DNA of 64,000 bases from the NCBI RefSeq assembly GCF_002117485.1, contig NZ_CP021030.1, positions 251,001-315,000 of the forward strand. Direction: 5' to 3'. Each line of letters opens with the position of its first letter. Position 1 is the stretch's first letter. Both the position numbers and the translations under genes were made by a program. Positions 54,840 to 63,022 of this stretch are shown one piece after another. The notes under the pieces were generated by a model. That model searched no databases. It was not told where the DNA came from and worked only from the letters and a program-made list of their open reading frames with translations. This stretch comes from Rhizobium sp. NXC14 (lineage in GTDB: Bacteria; Pseudomonadota; Alphaproteobacteria; Rhizobiales; Rhizobiaceae).

Positions 54840-55532
54840 TCAGAAATCCAGATCGGCATAGTGTGAAACGGGGGTCAGGCCGCGCACGCGCTCGGTGAGC
54901 ATCGGCCGGAAGGAGGGGCGCGATTTCAGCCGCTGATACCACTCCTTGACGAGTGGGGCTTCGGCCCACTCGATCTCGCCGAGATAATCGAGGATCGAGA
55001 TCGAGGCGGCGGCGGCGAGATCGGCATAGCTCATCCGCTCTCCCGCCAGCCATTGGCGCGAGCCGGCAAGCCAGGTGAGATAACGCATATGCTGGCGGAT
55101 ATTCGCGCGGGCCGTGCGCAAAATCTTCGAATCCGGCGCTCCGCCGCCCTGATCGGCGGTCATCTGCAACTTGTAGACACGCTCACGTGCGAGCGGCTTC
55201 GTCACGTCGTTTTCCATCTTCTGCATGAACCATTCGGTCAGCCGGCGGATTTCCGCCCGCTGGAATGGATCCTCGGCGAGCAGCCGCCGGTCGCGCTTCA
55301 AGACCCCGTGTGTCTCGTCGAGGTATTCGGAAATGACGCTCGCGCCACAGAGCGCCCGCATGCTGTCGTCGACATAGACCGGCAGTGTGCCGGCCGGGTT
55401 GAGCGCCAGGAAATCACGGCGCTTCTCCCATGTCTGCTCCTCGATCAGATCCGCCTGATAGCCGTATTCCGCCAGGATCAGCCGGACGAAGCGAGATGCG
55501 GAGGACATGGGATGATGATAAAGCGTGGGCAT
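54840..55532 (-). CDS. Glutathione S-transferase
   Basis: GST of 230 residues. The N-terminal thioredoxin fold has HPMSSASRFVRLILAEYG (catalytic serine type) and GTLPVYVDDSMRALCGASVI, and the helical C-domain has RMSYADLAAAASISILDYLG. It resembles the beta/theta-type GSTs of Rhizobium. It lies 12 bases before queG on the same strand. Confidence 0.9.
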   Translation of the reverse strand: MPTLYHHPMSSASRFVRLILAEYGYQADLIEEQTWEKRRDFLALNPAGTLPVYVDDSMRALCGASVISEYLDETHGVLKRDRRLLAEDPFQRAEIRRLTEWFMQKMENDVTKPLARERVYKLQMTADQGGGAPDSKILRTARANIRQHMRYLTWLAGSRQWLAGERMSYADLAAAASISILDYLGEIEWAEAPLVKEWYQRLKSRPSFRPMLTERVRGLTPVSHYADLDF

Positions 55533-55790
55533 CGATACTCGGGCTTTATGATTGCTGTTACAGGACTGTGTGGCAGCTTGTTTATAGCGCCTTAGTCATG
55601 ACTCATTGGTTGAAGCTATAGGAGCTTGGCCCGGCCAATACAAGCGAATCGGCTTTCATGCCATCTGACAAGGGACAAAACACACGTCTTGCCTACGAGG
55701 ATAACGGCTGCCTGATCGGCTCAGACGCAGCTCTGAACATTTCCAGCAGGAAATGCTCGATCCGAACGACCTTTAAACCGGAGATAATTT

Positions 55791-56588
55791 ATGGACTATA
55801 TCAATGCCGCCATTCTCGGTGTCGTAGAGGGGATCACCGAGTTTCTGCCGATCTCGAGCACCGGCCATCTCATCATTGCAGAGCAATGGCTCGGCCATCG
55901 GTCGGACATGTTCAATATCGTCATTCAGGCGGGCGCCATCCTCGCCGTCACCATTATCTACTGGCGCCGTCTGCTGGATCTGGTGCTCGGCTGGCGCGAG
56001 CCTGAGAATCGGGACTATGCCGCCAAGCTGATCGTCGCATTTCTCATCACCGCAATTCTCGGCCTCGTCGTCAAGAAGCTCGGCTTCGAACTGCCGGAGA
56101 CGGCGACGCCGATCGCCTGGGCGCTCATCATCGGCGGCATCTGGATGATCTTTGCCGAATGGGCCGCCGCGCGCCGGCCGCCGCATAAAAAGATCACCTG
56201 GCTCGTCGCCATCCTGGTCGGCATCGCCCAGATCGTTGCCGGCGTCTTTCCGGGCACGTCACGCTCCGGCGCCACCATTTTCGTCGCCCTGCTGGCCGGC
56301 ACCGGCAATCGCGCCGCGGCAACCGAATTTGCCTTTCTCGTCGGTATTCCCACAATGTATGCCGCAAGCGGCTATGAACTGCTGAAGACCTTCAAGGACG
56401 GCGGCGCGGCAGGTGAAGACTGGACGGCGCTCGCCATCGCCTTCGTGGTCTCCACGATCGTCGCCTTCATCGCCGTCAAATGGCTGCTCGCCTATATAAG
56501 GAGCAACCGCTTCACGCTGTTTGCCATCTACCGCATCATTCTCGGTGTCTTGCTGCTCGGCATGGCCGCGACCGGCTTGATCGCCTGA
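55791..56588 (+). CDS. uppP: Undecaprenyl-diphosphatase UppP (BacA)
   Basis: Integral membrane phosphatase of 265 residues that recycles undecaprenyl pyrophosphate for cell-wall and surface-polymer synthesis. The two BacA signatures are GITEFLPISSTGH (14-26, with E17 and H26) and FPGTSRSGATI (about 154-164, with the catalytic serine and arginine). About seven or eight membrane helices alternate with short loops. It starts after a 258-base gap that has no gene. Its product could also serve the glycosylation group at 22-25 kb. Confidence 0.95.
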   Translation: MDYINAAILGVVEGITEFLPISSTGHLIIAEQWLGHRSDMFNIVIQAGAILAVTIIYWRRLLDLVLGWREPENRDYAAKLIVAFLITAILGLVVKKLGFELPETATPIAWALIIGGIWMIFAEWAAARRPPHKKITWLVAILVGIAQIVAGVFPGTSRSGATIFVALLAGTGNRAAATEFAFLVGIPTMYAASGYELLKTFKDGGAAGEDWTALAIAFVVSTIVAFIAVKWLLAYIRSNRFTLFAIYRIILGVLLLGMAATGLIA

Positions 56589-56600
56589 GCAACCTGCAAC

Positions 56601-56817
56601 TGCATTCGCGCAGCTCCCGGCGCGAATGCATTGCCCTGTCGGAATTTGGCGCACGATACCCGCTCGCCGGCAAGCGTCGAGTTTTCAGAACATCTTGAGA
56701 GGAAGGACGCTCGTCGCCGCTTTGAAGCAGGCAATATCGAGCCGTCATTGCGGAACGCCTTGTTCGGCGTTCCCGATTGCTTGTCTTTTGGATGCCGGCG
56801 CAAAGCGCCGGCCTTTT
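56601..56817 (+). ncRNA. Candidate small RNA region (uncertain)
   Basis: Three hairpins in a row after uppP: TGCATTCGCG / CGCGAATGCA (56601-56630), GGAACGCC / GGCGTTCC (about 56751-56772), and GCCGGCGC-AAA-GCGCCGGC followed by CTTTT (56794-56817). The last is a good terminator, 200 bases after uppP. The stretch may be the uppP 3' UTR or a separate small RNA; a promoter was not clearly seen. Confidence 0.35.
56794..56817 (+). terminator. Rho-independent terminator
   Basis: GCCGGCGC, AAA loop, GCGCCGGC (eight pairs), then CTTTT. It ends transcripts coming from uppP or a small RNA. It lies just before the stop of the convergent tiny exported protein at 56820. Confidence 0.8.
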
Positions 56818-56819
56818 CG

Positions 56820-56972
56820 TCAATGGCTGATCGAAGCCGTCGAGCAAGGATCGACGCCGTAAGCCGGCGAGCAGTCGCCCTTGACCGCCGCGACCGAACC
56901 GGGCGCAACGAAGGAACCTGCCATGATAATCAGCGCCGCACACGCAAAAAGGAGCGCGATTGACTTGCCCAT
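56820..56972 (-). CDS. Tiny exported protein, unknown function
   Basis: Fifty residues: a signal peptide (about 1-29, IALLFACAALIIMAGSFVA) and a short mature part with two cysteines (GDCSPAYGVDPCSTA) that could form one disulphide. ATG 56972 has AAAGG eleven bases before. No family is recognised. A hairpin CGCCTTCC / GGAAGGCG (57003-57035) lies in the leader. The reading frame is open further upstream, but only this start gives a clean signal peptide. Confidence 0.6.
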   Translation of the reverse strand: MGKSIALLFACAALIIMAGSFVAPGSVAAVKGDCSPAYGVDPCSTASISH

Positions 56973-57287
56973 CGAGAAATGCCTTTCACAGTGATTGCCG
57001 CACGCCTTCCCAGACGTTGAGTCCGTTGGAAGGCGCGGGGTTTGGTAGTCAGTGGAATGACAAATAGCAATAAACGTTCCTGCTAAATTTGACGTTAATT
57101 CCACAAAATTTCCGCTGCGCCTTTTATGCAACGCTGCTCGATATATCAGGCAGGAAAACATGCCGAGTTTGCGCCGGCATGGCAGAGCCGCACGCCGTTC
57201 AGGACGCGCAAAGAACGCCATGCTGCGGCAAAGCAAACGCCGCCCGCGGGACCGGCGGACGGCGCTATCGTTCCTCGGGAAAGATCG
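56973..57287. other. Intergenic region between the tiny exported protein and the NDUFA9-like gene
   Basis: 315 bases with no convincing gene. It holds the leader hairpin at 57003-57035, an AT-rich part around 57060-57115 that is a likely promoter, and at 57239-57263 a hairpin (GCCGTCCGC / GCGGGCGGC on the minus strand, then GTTTGCTTT), the likely terminator of the NDUFA9-like gene. Confidence 0.6.
57230..57263 (-). terminator. Probable terminator of the NDUFA9-like gene
   Basis: On the minus strand GCCGTCCGC and GCGGGCGGC pair over nine bases (one G-U), followed by GTTTGCTTT, about 25 bases after the stop at 57288. Confidence 0.55.
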
Positions 57288-58268
57288 TCAGGCAGCCTTG
57301 CCGGAGCCGGTATACTGGCCGTGCGGACGGTACTGCACGAGATAGGAGCCGAGCACCGATGCCGGCATGGTCGGCGTGATGCCAAGTCCCTTCAATGTGC
57401 GGCCTTCCGCCTCGGCTTCTGCGGATACGACGTTGTCGCGCTTGAGCAGGCGCACCTGGTCGGGCGTGATCGGCGGCGTCACGAAGGGGATCAGCGAGGC
57501 GATGCTGCCGATCAGCGAAGCCAGGCCGAAGGGCAGGGACACCAGCGGGTTCTTGCGGTTCGTCACCTTCAGCATCGTCTCGAGACATTCGCGGAAGCTC
57601 AGCACCTCGGGCCCGCCGAGCTCATAGATCTTGCCGCCGGCAACCTTGCCATCGACGGCGCGGGCGACCGCCTCGGCGACGTCCTCGACATAAACAGGCT
57701 GGAATTTTGTCTTGCCGCCGCCGACCAGCGGCAGGACAGGCGACATGCGGGCCATGTTGGCAAACTTGTTGAAAAAGCTATCCTCCGGTCCGAAGACGAT
57801 CGACGGACGGAAGATCACCGCATCGGGCTTGATGGAGAGAATAGCCGCTTCCGCGCGGCCTTTGGTGCGGCCATAATCCGAATCGGAATTGGCGTTGGCG
57901 CCGATGGCCGAAATATGGGTGAGGGTCGCGCCGGCATTGCGCGCCGCTTCGGCAACCGCGCGTCCGCCGAATTCCTGCACCGCGTCGAAGGTGTTGCGGC
58001 CGGTCTGGTGCAGAATTCCGACGCAATTGACGACGTGGCTTGCTCCCTCGACGGCACGGTCGATCGAGTTGCGATAGCGCAGGTTCGCCTGCACGAAGGA
58101 AATCTGGCCGACATTGCCGAGCGGCTGCAGGAAGCCGGCGAGATCGGGCCGGCGCACAGCGACGCGGATGCGATAGCCGCGCTTGGCGAGCGCCCGCACC
58201 ACGTGTCTGCCCACGAAGCCGGAGCCTCCGAACACGGTGACGAGCGGCGGCAGGTTGGCAAGGGTCAT
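57288..58268 (-). CDS. NDUFA9-like extended SDR (complex I-associated type)
   Basis: NAD(P)-binding protein of 326 residues. The start VTVFGGSGFVGRHVVRAL and the segments VNCVGILHQTGRNTF, HISAIGANANSDSDYGRTKG and RPSIVFGPEDSFFNKFA are characteristic of the alphaproteobacterial NDUFA9/NAD-epimerase group, which in mitochondria is a complex I subunit. The catalytic Tyr-xxx-Lys is only partly kept. Whether it joins complex I here is not shown. The C-terminus is extended to 326 residues. Confidence 0.88.
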   Translation of the reverse strand: MTLANLPPLVTVFGGSGFVGRHVVRALAKRGYRIRVAVRRPDLAGFLQPLGNVGQISFVQANLRYRNSIDRAVEGASHVVNCVGILHQTGRNTFDAVQEFGGRAVAEAARNAGATLTHISAIGANANSDSDYGRTKGRAEAAILSIKPDAVIFRPSIVFGPEDSFFNKFANMARMSPVLPLVGGGKTKFQPVYVEDVAEAVARAVDGKVAGGKIYELGGPEVLSFRECLETMLKVTNRKNPLVSLPFGLASLIGSIASLIPFVTPPITPDQVRLLKRDNVVSAEAEAEGRTLKGLGITPTMPASVLGSYLVQYRPHGQYTGSGKAA

Positions 58269-58377
58269 GGCAGGTTCCTCGAAAGGCTTGGGGATGCTTT
58301 GTCGGCACCCGTATTAGCCCAATCCCGGGGCGACGGGAAGGCCTATCGCGCCGTCAGTTTTTGGCGAAGCGCGCAGC

Positions 58378-58665
58378 TTAGACGCCTTCGACGACGACCA
58401 TTTCCGCATCCGCCACTTCGTGGCGGATTTTCGCGGCGATCTGGTATTCCGGTGAGTTATAGCAATCCACCGCATGCTGCATCGACGGGAATTCGATCAC
58501 GACGTTGCGGGCGCGCGCCTTGCCTTCGAGCTCGGTGATGGCGCCGCCACGCGCAAGGAAGTTTGCGCCATATTTTTCGAAAGCCGGTTTGGCCGCCGCC
58601 ACGTAATCCTTGTAGCGCTCGGCGTTACGAACGTCGACGCGGGCGATCCAATATGCCTTGGCCAT
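58378..58665 (-). CDS. DUF1330-family protein
   Basis: Small ferredoxin-like (dimeric alpha-beta barrel) protein of 95 residues. KAYWIARVDVRNAERYKDYV and the FPSMQHAVDCYNSPEYQIA motif identify DUF1330. The function of the family is unproven. It lies 27 bases after pyrF on the same strand and may be co-transcribed with it. Confidence 0.9.
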   Translation of the reverse strand: MAKAYWIARVDVRNAERYKDYVAAAKPAFEKYGANFLARGGAITELEGKARARNVVIEFPSMQHAVDCYNSPEYQIAAKIRHEVADAEMVVVEGV

Positions 58666-58692
58666 GATCTTCTCCCTTGTGCCTTTTTGAGT

Positions 58693-59400
58693 TCAGCGGT
58701 TTGCCGGCCAGAGCGCGCTCACCATCTCGTTTAGGAGGCCGCGGGCCGCCTCTTTCGGATCGGGCGCTTTGACGATCGGCCGGCCGACGACGAGATGGGT
58801 TGATCCCGCTTTCAGCGCGTCGAAAGGTGTCATCACCCGCTTCTGGTCGCCCTTGTCGCTACCGGTCGGGCGAATGCCGGGGGTGACGATCGCCATGTCG
58901 GGACCGACGACCTCCCGCACCTCGGCCGCCTCCGCCGCCGAGCAGACGATGCCGCCCATGCCGGCGGCGCGGGCCTGTCCGGCGCGGCTGAGTACCAGGC
59001 TGTGCGGGTCCTGGCTATAACCGGCCTCGGCAAGGTCCTCGGAATCCATCGAGGTCAGCACGGTGACGCCGAGCAGGCAGAGGCCGGAGCCGGCAGCGGC
59101 CTCCACCGCCGCCCTCATCGCCTTCGGATAGGCATGCAGCGTCAGCATCGACATGCCCATCTTGGCGATATTCTCGACACCTGACGCGACGGTGTTGTCG
59201 ATGTCGAGCAGCTTCATGTCGAGAAAGATCTTCTTGCCGCTTGCGGCAAGGTCGCGGGCGAATTCGAGGCCGCCGGCAAAGACCAGCTGGTAGCCGATCT
59301 TATAAAAGAGAATGTCGTCGCCGAGCCCGGAAACCAGTCTTTCCGCCTCGCCGATCGTTGGAACATCCAAGCCGACGATCAACCGCTCGCGTGCGTCCAT
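58693..59400 (-). CDS. pyrF: Orotidine 5'-phosphate decarboxylase
   Basis: Last step of UMP synthesis (OMP to UMP plus CO2); 235 residues. The TIM-barrel active site is visible: D11 in VGLDVP, K34 in FYKIGYQL, and the catalytic D61-K63-D66 set in [12 protein letters not shown]. The phosphate-binding loop is in [16 protein letters not shown]. It is complete, with a phosphatase-like gene six bases upstream on the same strand. Confidence 0.97.
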   Translation of the reverse strand: MDARERLIVGLDVPTIGEAERLVSGLGDDILFYKIGYQLVFAGGLEFARDLAASGKKIFLDMKLLDIDNTVASGVENIAKMGMSMLTLHAYPKAMRAAVEAAAGSGLCLLGVTVLTSMDSEDLAEAGYSQDPHSLVLSRAGQARAAGMGGIVCSAAEAAEVREVVGPDMAIVTPGIRPTGSDKGDQKRVMTPFDALKAGSTHLVVGRPIVKAPDPKEAARGLLNEMVSALWPANR

Positions 59401-59406
59401 GTGAAG

Positions 59407-59988
59407 TCACCCCCGCCAGTCTTCGATGGGCGTCCAGTCGCATGTTAGGCCGAGATCCGCAAGGCCGAAAGCATAGAGATTGCCGCCGCCCACCGGCTGG
59501 TCGCGGTCGCGGGCAATCGGCCGCCCCGCCAGATGGCATTTGAGCAGCGTGCCGACGCCGCCATGACCGACGAAGGCGATCGGTGCGGCCGGATCATGCG
59601 TGGCGAGAACGGCCTTGACCGCCGCGACGATGCGGGCCTGCGCGTCGGCGGCGCGCTCCCAGCCTTGGAAGCTTTTTTCCGGATGGGCAAAGAACCAGTT
59701 GGCCGCCTCTTCGAATTGCGGCGGCGGCAGGAAGCCGGTCGCCGACCGGTCGTTCTCGTGCATGCCATGCACGATCTCGATGCTGATACCGGAGGCGGCC
59801 GCCAGAATTTCGGCGGTCTCGATCGCCTTCGTCTCGTCGCTGGAGACGATGCGGGTTAGCCGTTTGGCCCAGCCGCTCTCGGCAGCTTTGCGGGCGCGCA
59901 CAGCCCCGACATCGGAAAGGCCCCATTTGGGCACGGGAACATTCGCATCGATCTTGACTTGCGGGTGGGTGATATAAAGTCCGAACAT
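59407..59988 (-). CDS. Histidine-phosphatase-family protein with altered RHG motif
   Basis: Protein of 193 residues with the phosphoglycerate-mutase-like fold. The N-terminal RHG(E) of the family is replaced by THPQ (YITHPQVKID): the histidine stays, but the arginine is threonine and the glycine is proline. The second catalytic histidine is kept in FVGHGGVGTLL, and SSDETKAIETAE supplies another arginine-type position. It may be active on an unusual substrate or only weakly. ATG 59988 follows the pmtA stop by one base. Confidence 0.8.
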   Translation of the reverse strand: MFGLYITHPQVKIDANVPVPKWGLSDVGAVRARKAAESGWAKRLTRIVSSDETKAIETAEILAAASGISIEIVHGMHENDRSATGFLPPPQFEEAANWFFAHPEKSFQGWERAADAQARIVAAVKAVLATHDPAAPIAFVGHGGVGTLLKCHLAGRPIARDRDQPVGGGNLYAFGLADLGLTCDWTPIEDWRG

Positions 59989-59989
59989 C

Positions 59990-60589
59990 TCAGCCGCGGC
60001 GGTAGATCCAGAGCTGCGCCGGAGGGATGTTGCGCATGACGAAGTCGAAGTGCTGAATGTGATAACGATCGGGATTGGCGGCGATCGGCGAAATCGCGCC
60101 ATAGGAGATTTGCACCACAGGCCGGCCGGCCGGCAGGCGGTCGAGCAGGCTTTCCAGCAGAGAGACGCGCATCGCCATCGGAAAATTCAAGAGCGGAATG
60201 CAGGAGATGACGCAATCGAACGTCTGCTCGCCGAATGCGCCGAGCGTGGTTTGGAGATCGAAAGCATCGCCGTTGATGAAATGCACGCCGGGATAAGTCC
60301 GCAGCAGATGCTGGTGGAAGTCCGTCGAATATTCGATTGCGACCAGATTTTCCGGTTTCACGCCCCGGCCGAGGATGGCCTTGGTGATGGCACCAGTGCC
60401 CGGGCCGAGTTCCAGCACTGGCAGCCCCGAATGCATATCGATGACGCTGGCCATGCGCTTGGCGGTAATCGAAGAGGTCGGCACGATCGAGCCCACCGTC
60501 TTCGGCCCCTGCATCATGCCCCGGAAGAAACGGATTTCCTCGTCAAATCTCTTCCCGAGGTGTTCCTTCACCTTGACCCGTAAGCGCAT
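59990..60589 (-). CDS. pmtA: Phospholipid N-methyltransferase PmtA-type
   Basis: SAM-dependent enzyme of 199 residues that methylates phosphatidylethanolamine towards phosphatidylcholine, important in plant-associated rhizobia. The N-terminal FFRGMMQGPKTVGSIVPTSSI, the SAM loop VLELGPGTGAITKAIL, and VISCIPLLNFP match Sinorhizobium-type PmtA as remembered. The tail IRNIPPAQLWIYRR-like segment is also typical. It is close in sequence to rRNA dimethyladenosine transferases but lacks their RNA-binding C-domain. Confidence 0.82.
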   Translation of the reverse strand: MRLRVKVKEHLGKRFDEEIRFFRGMMQGPKTVGSIVPTSSITAKRMASVIDMHSGLPVLELGPGTGAITKAILGRGVKPENLVAIEYSTDFHQHLLRTYPGVHFINGDAFDLQTTLGAFGEQTFDCVISCIPLLNFPMAMRVSLLESLLDRLPAGRPVVQISYGAISPIAANPDRYHIQHFDFVMRNIPPAQLWIYRRG

Positions 60590-60684
60590 TCTCCACCCAT
60601 CCGCATGTTGATCGACTGTCTTAATATGCCGCTTGTCGCTGCTTGGACAAGGATTTTCGCAACAAGAACATCGGCATCAACAGC

Positions 60685-61590
60685 TCATGCGGCCTTTCGG
60701 TGGGAATCAGGCATCAGATCGGCAAGCCGCTCGGCCAGGTGTTGGGCGTCGATGGGCGCGCGCAGCTTCTTGTCGGTATTGTCGAAATAAAGATAGACGT
60801 CGCGGCCCCTGGCGCGTGCCGGCAAAGGGTCCAGAACGCGCGTCGCATCGTCAGGCTCTCGGCCGCTTGTCCAGGCGCGGATGCGTTCCGCCCATAGATC
60901 GAGCGCTTCGTCTTCATAGCCGCTGACATAGAGCTGTTCGGACCCATGCAGACGGCAATAGATGAAGTCGGCGGTGATATCCATCAGCAACGGCCATTTC
61001 ACCGTATCGGCGCAGACCAGCGCTGCCTTGTGTCGCCGGAGCATCTCGATGAACTCAACTGAGCGGAAGCTGTCGTTACGGATTTCGAACGCATGGCGGA
61101 TCGGCTGGTGTCCGTCGCTTGTGAGCCAAGCCTGTTTGAGGCGCTCGTCATGCCGCTTGGCAAGCGTTATCGCCGCATCGTGATCATGCGGCAGCAGCGA
61201 CAGGAAATTTTCGAAACGATCGGGATCGAAGGCCATGTTGGCCGGGAATTGCCAGAGGATCGGCCCGAGCTTGGGGCCAAGCCTCAGCAGACCCGAGGCG
61301 AAGAAATTGGCGAGCGGCGCTTCGATCTCCCTCAACCGCCGCACATGGGTGAGGAAGCGCGGTCCCTTGACCGCAAAGACGAAATCATCGGGCGTTTCCT
61401 CTCGCCAGCGGCCGAAGCTTTCTGGCCTCTGCAGCCCATAGAAGGTGCCGTTGATCTCGATCGAACGGAAGTGACGGGCGGCATAGGAAAGCTCCTGCTT
61501 CTGCGGCAGTCCCTCCGGATAGAATTGCCCGCGCCAGGGCGCATAGGTCCAGCCTGAAATGCCGATGCGCACCGCTCCCGTCTTTTTCAT
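60685..61590 (-). CDS. DUF72-family protein
   Basis: TIM-barrel protein of 301 residues. The start VRIGISGWTYAPWRGQFYPE, the ALVCADTVKWP segment, and FIYCRLHGSEQLY / DVYLYFDNTDKKLRAP are diagnostic for DUF72, whose activity is unknown. Its ribosome-binding site CAGGAGGA is paired with TCCTCCTG in an eight-pair hairpin (61598-61618), so translation may be restricted. dnaN lies 55 bases upstream on the same strand. Confidence 0.88.
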   Translation of the reverse strand: MKKTGAVRIGISGWTYAPWRGQFYPEGLPQKQELSYAARHFRSIEINGTFYGLQRPESFGRWREETPDDFVFAVKGPRFLTHVRRLREIEAPLANFFASGLLRLGPKLGPILWQFPANMAFDPDRFENFLSLLPHDHDAAITLAKRHDERLKQAWLTSDGHQPIRHAFEIRNDSFRSVEFIEMLRRHKAALVCADTVKWPLLMDITADFIYCRLHGSEQLYVSGYEDEALDLWAERIRAWTSGREPDDATRVLDPLPARARGRDVYLYFDNTDKKLRAPIDAQHLAERLADLMPDSHRKAA

Positions 61591-61597
61591 TCTGGAA

Positions 61598-61618
61598 TCC
61601 TCCTGTTTGACAGGAGGA
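61598..61618 (-). promoter_or_regulatory. Hairpin masking the DUF72 ribosome-binding site
   Basis: On the minus strand TCCTCCTG, loop TCAAA, CAGGAGGA: eight perfect pairs that cover the whole Shine-Dalgarno AGGAGG before ATG 61590. There is no T tract, so it is not an obvious terminator of dnaN. Confidence 0.6.
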
Positions 61619-61645
61619 AAACCGAAAGCGGCTGCCTTCGTTCCG

Positions 61646-62764
61646 TCAGACGCGCATCGGCATCAAGACGTAGAGCGCGTCGTCACCGGCCGTGTCGCGG
61701 ATCAGTGTCGGCGAGCCGGCATCAGCCAGCAGGAAGATCGCTTCCTCGCCGGAAAGCTGCGCGGTGATGTCGAGCAGATATTTGGCGTTAAAGCCGATTT
61801 CCATCGAATCCGTGTCGTAGCCGACGGCGACTTCTTCCGTTGCGCTGCCGGAATCGGGGTTGTTGACGGTCAGCATCAGTTGCCCTTCGGACAGAGCCAG
61901 CTTCACGGCGCGCCCGCGCTCGGAGGAGATCGTCGAGACGCGGTCGACGGCCTGGGCGAAGGTCGTGCAATCGACACGCATTTCCTTGTCGTTGCCGGTC
62001 GGGATCACGCGCTGGTAATCCGGGAATGTGCCGTCGATCAGTTTCGAGGTCAGAACGATCGAGCCGATCGTCATGCGGATCTTGGCGTCGGAAACCTCGA
62101 CGGTGACGATCGCTTCCGGATTGTCGACCAGCTTCTGCAGTTCGCCGACCGTCTTGCGCGGAATGATGATGCCGGGCATGCCCTCGGAGCCCGACGGCGC
62201 GTCGACATCGGCGCGGGCCAGCCGGTGGCCGTCGGTCGCCACCGCCCTGAGCTTCAGCTCACCATTGCTCTCGATCGTGTGGAAGAAGATGCCGTTCAGA
62301 TAATAACGTGTCTCTTCCGTCGAGATCGCGAACTGGGTGCGGTCGATCAGCATCTTCAGATCGGTCGCCTTCAACTTGAAGGAATGCGTGAAGGTGCCGG
62401 CGGTCAGATCCGGGAAATCGGATTGCGGCAGGCACTGCAGCGAGAATTTCGAGCGGCCGGACTGGACGGTCATCGAGCCGCCGTCGGTGCTGGTCGCCAG
62501 CAGCACTTCGGCGCCATCGGGAAGCTTGCGCACGATATCATAGAGAAGGTGAGCGGGAACGGTGGTGGCGCCTGCTTGTTCGACGTTTGCCGGCGTCGCC
62601 TCGGTGATTTCGAGGTCGAGGTCGGTCGCCTTCATGTCGAGGTTCTGGCCATCGGCCTTCAGCAGTACGTTGGACAGGATCGGGATCGTGTTGCGACGTT
62701 CGACCACACGGTGGACGTGGTTCAGCGATTTCAGAAGGTTTGACCGCTCAATAGTAATACGCAT
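61646..62764 (-). CDS. dnaN: DNA polymerase III beta subunit (sliding clamp)
   Basis: Ring-shaped clamp that holds the polymerase on DNA; 372 residues, the normal length. Three repeated clamp domains are seen (about 1-122, 130-250 and 251-372). Family marks are LNHVHRVVERRNTIPILSN near the N-terminus, SEGMPGIIIPRKTVGEL in domain 2, and the C-terminal DAGSPTLIRDTAGDDALYVLMPMRV, which forms part of the hydrophobic partner-binding cleft. It is not next to dnaA here, as is usual in rhizobia. Confidence 0.98.
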   Translation of the reverse strand: MRITIERSNLLKSLNHVHRVVERRNTIPILSNVLLKADGQNLDMKATDLDLEITEATPANVEQAGATTVPAHLLYDIVRKLPDGAEVLLATSTDGGSMTVQSGRSKFSLQCLPQSDFPDLTAGTFTHSFKLKATDLKMLIDRTQFAISTEETRYYLNGIFFHTIESNGELKLRAVATDGHRLARADVDAPSGSEGMPGIIIPRKTVGELQKLVDNPEAIVTVEVSDAKIRMTIGSIVLTSKLIDGTFPDYQRVIPTGNDKEMRVDCTTFAQAVDRVSTISSERGRAVKLALSEGQLMLTVNNPDSGSATEEVAVGYDTDSMEIGFNAKYLLDITAQLSGEEAIFLLADAGSPTLIRDTAGDDALYVLMPMRV

Positions 62765-63022
62765 GGGATGCTACCGCTTTCGACCGTGACTGCCCGGGCG
62801 CATCGAAGGCCCGAAGAATGCTTTCCCGATTTAGGTCGGGGGAGTGGAGGGGCAAAATGGCAGACTTCAGCATTGGATGGCAAGAGGCATGGACGGCTGA
62901 GCCCTCGCATTTCAGGTTTTCCGGAGCAATCCTCACAGAAATCCCAACCCTTGCCGAAGCGCCGCCGCTCGCCCATAAAGGCCCGATGACGGGCGAAGGC
63001 CGTCGAGACGAAGGCAAATGGC

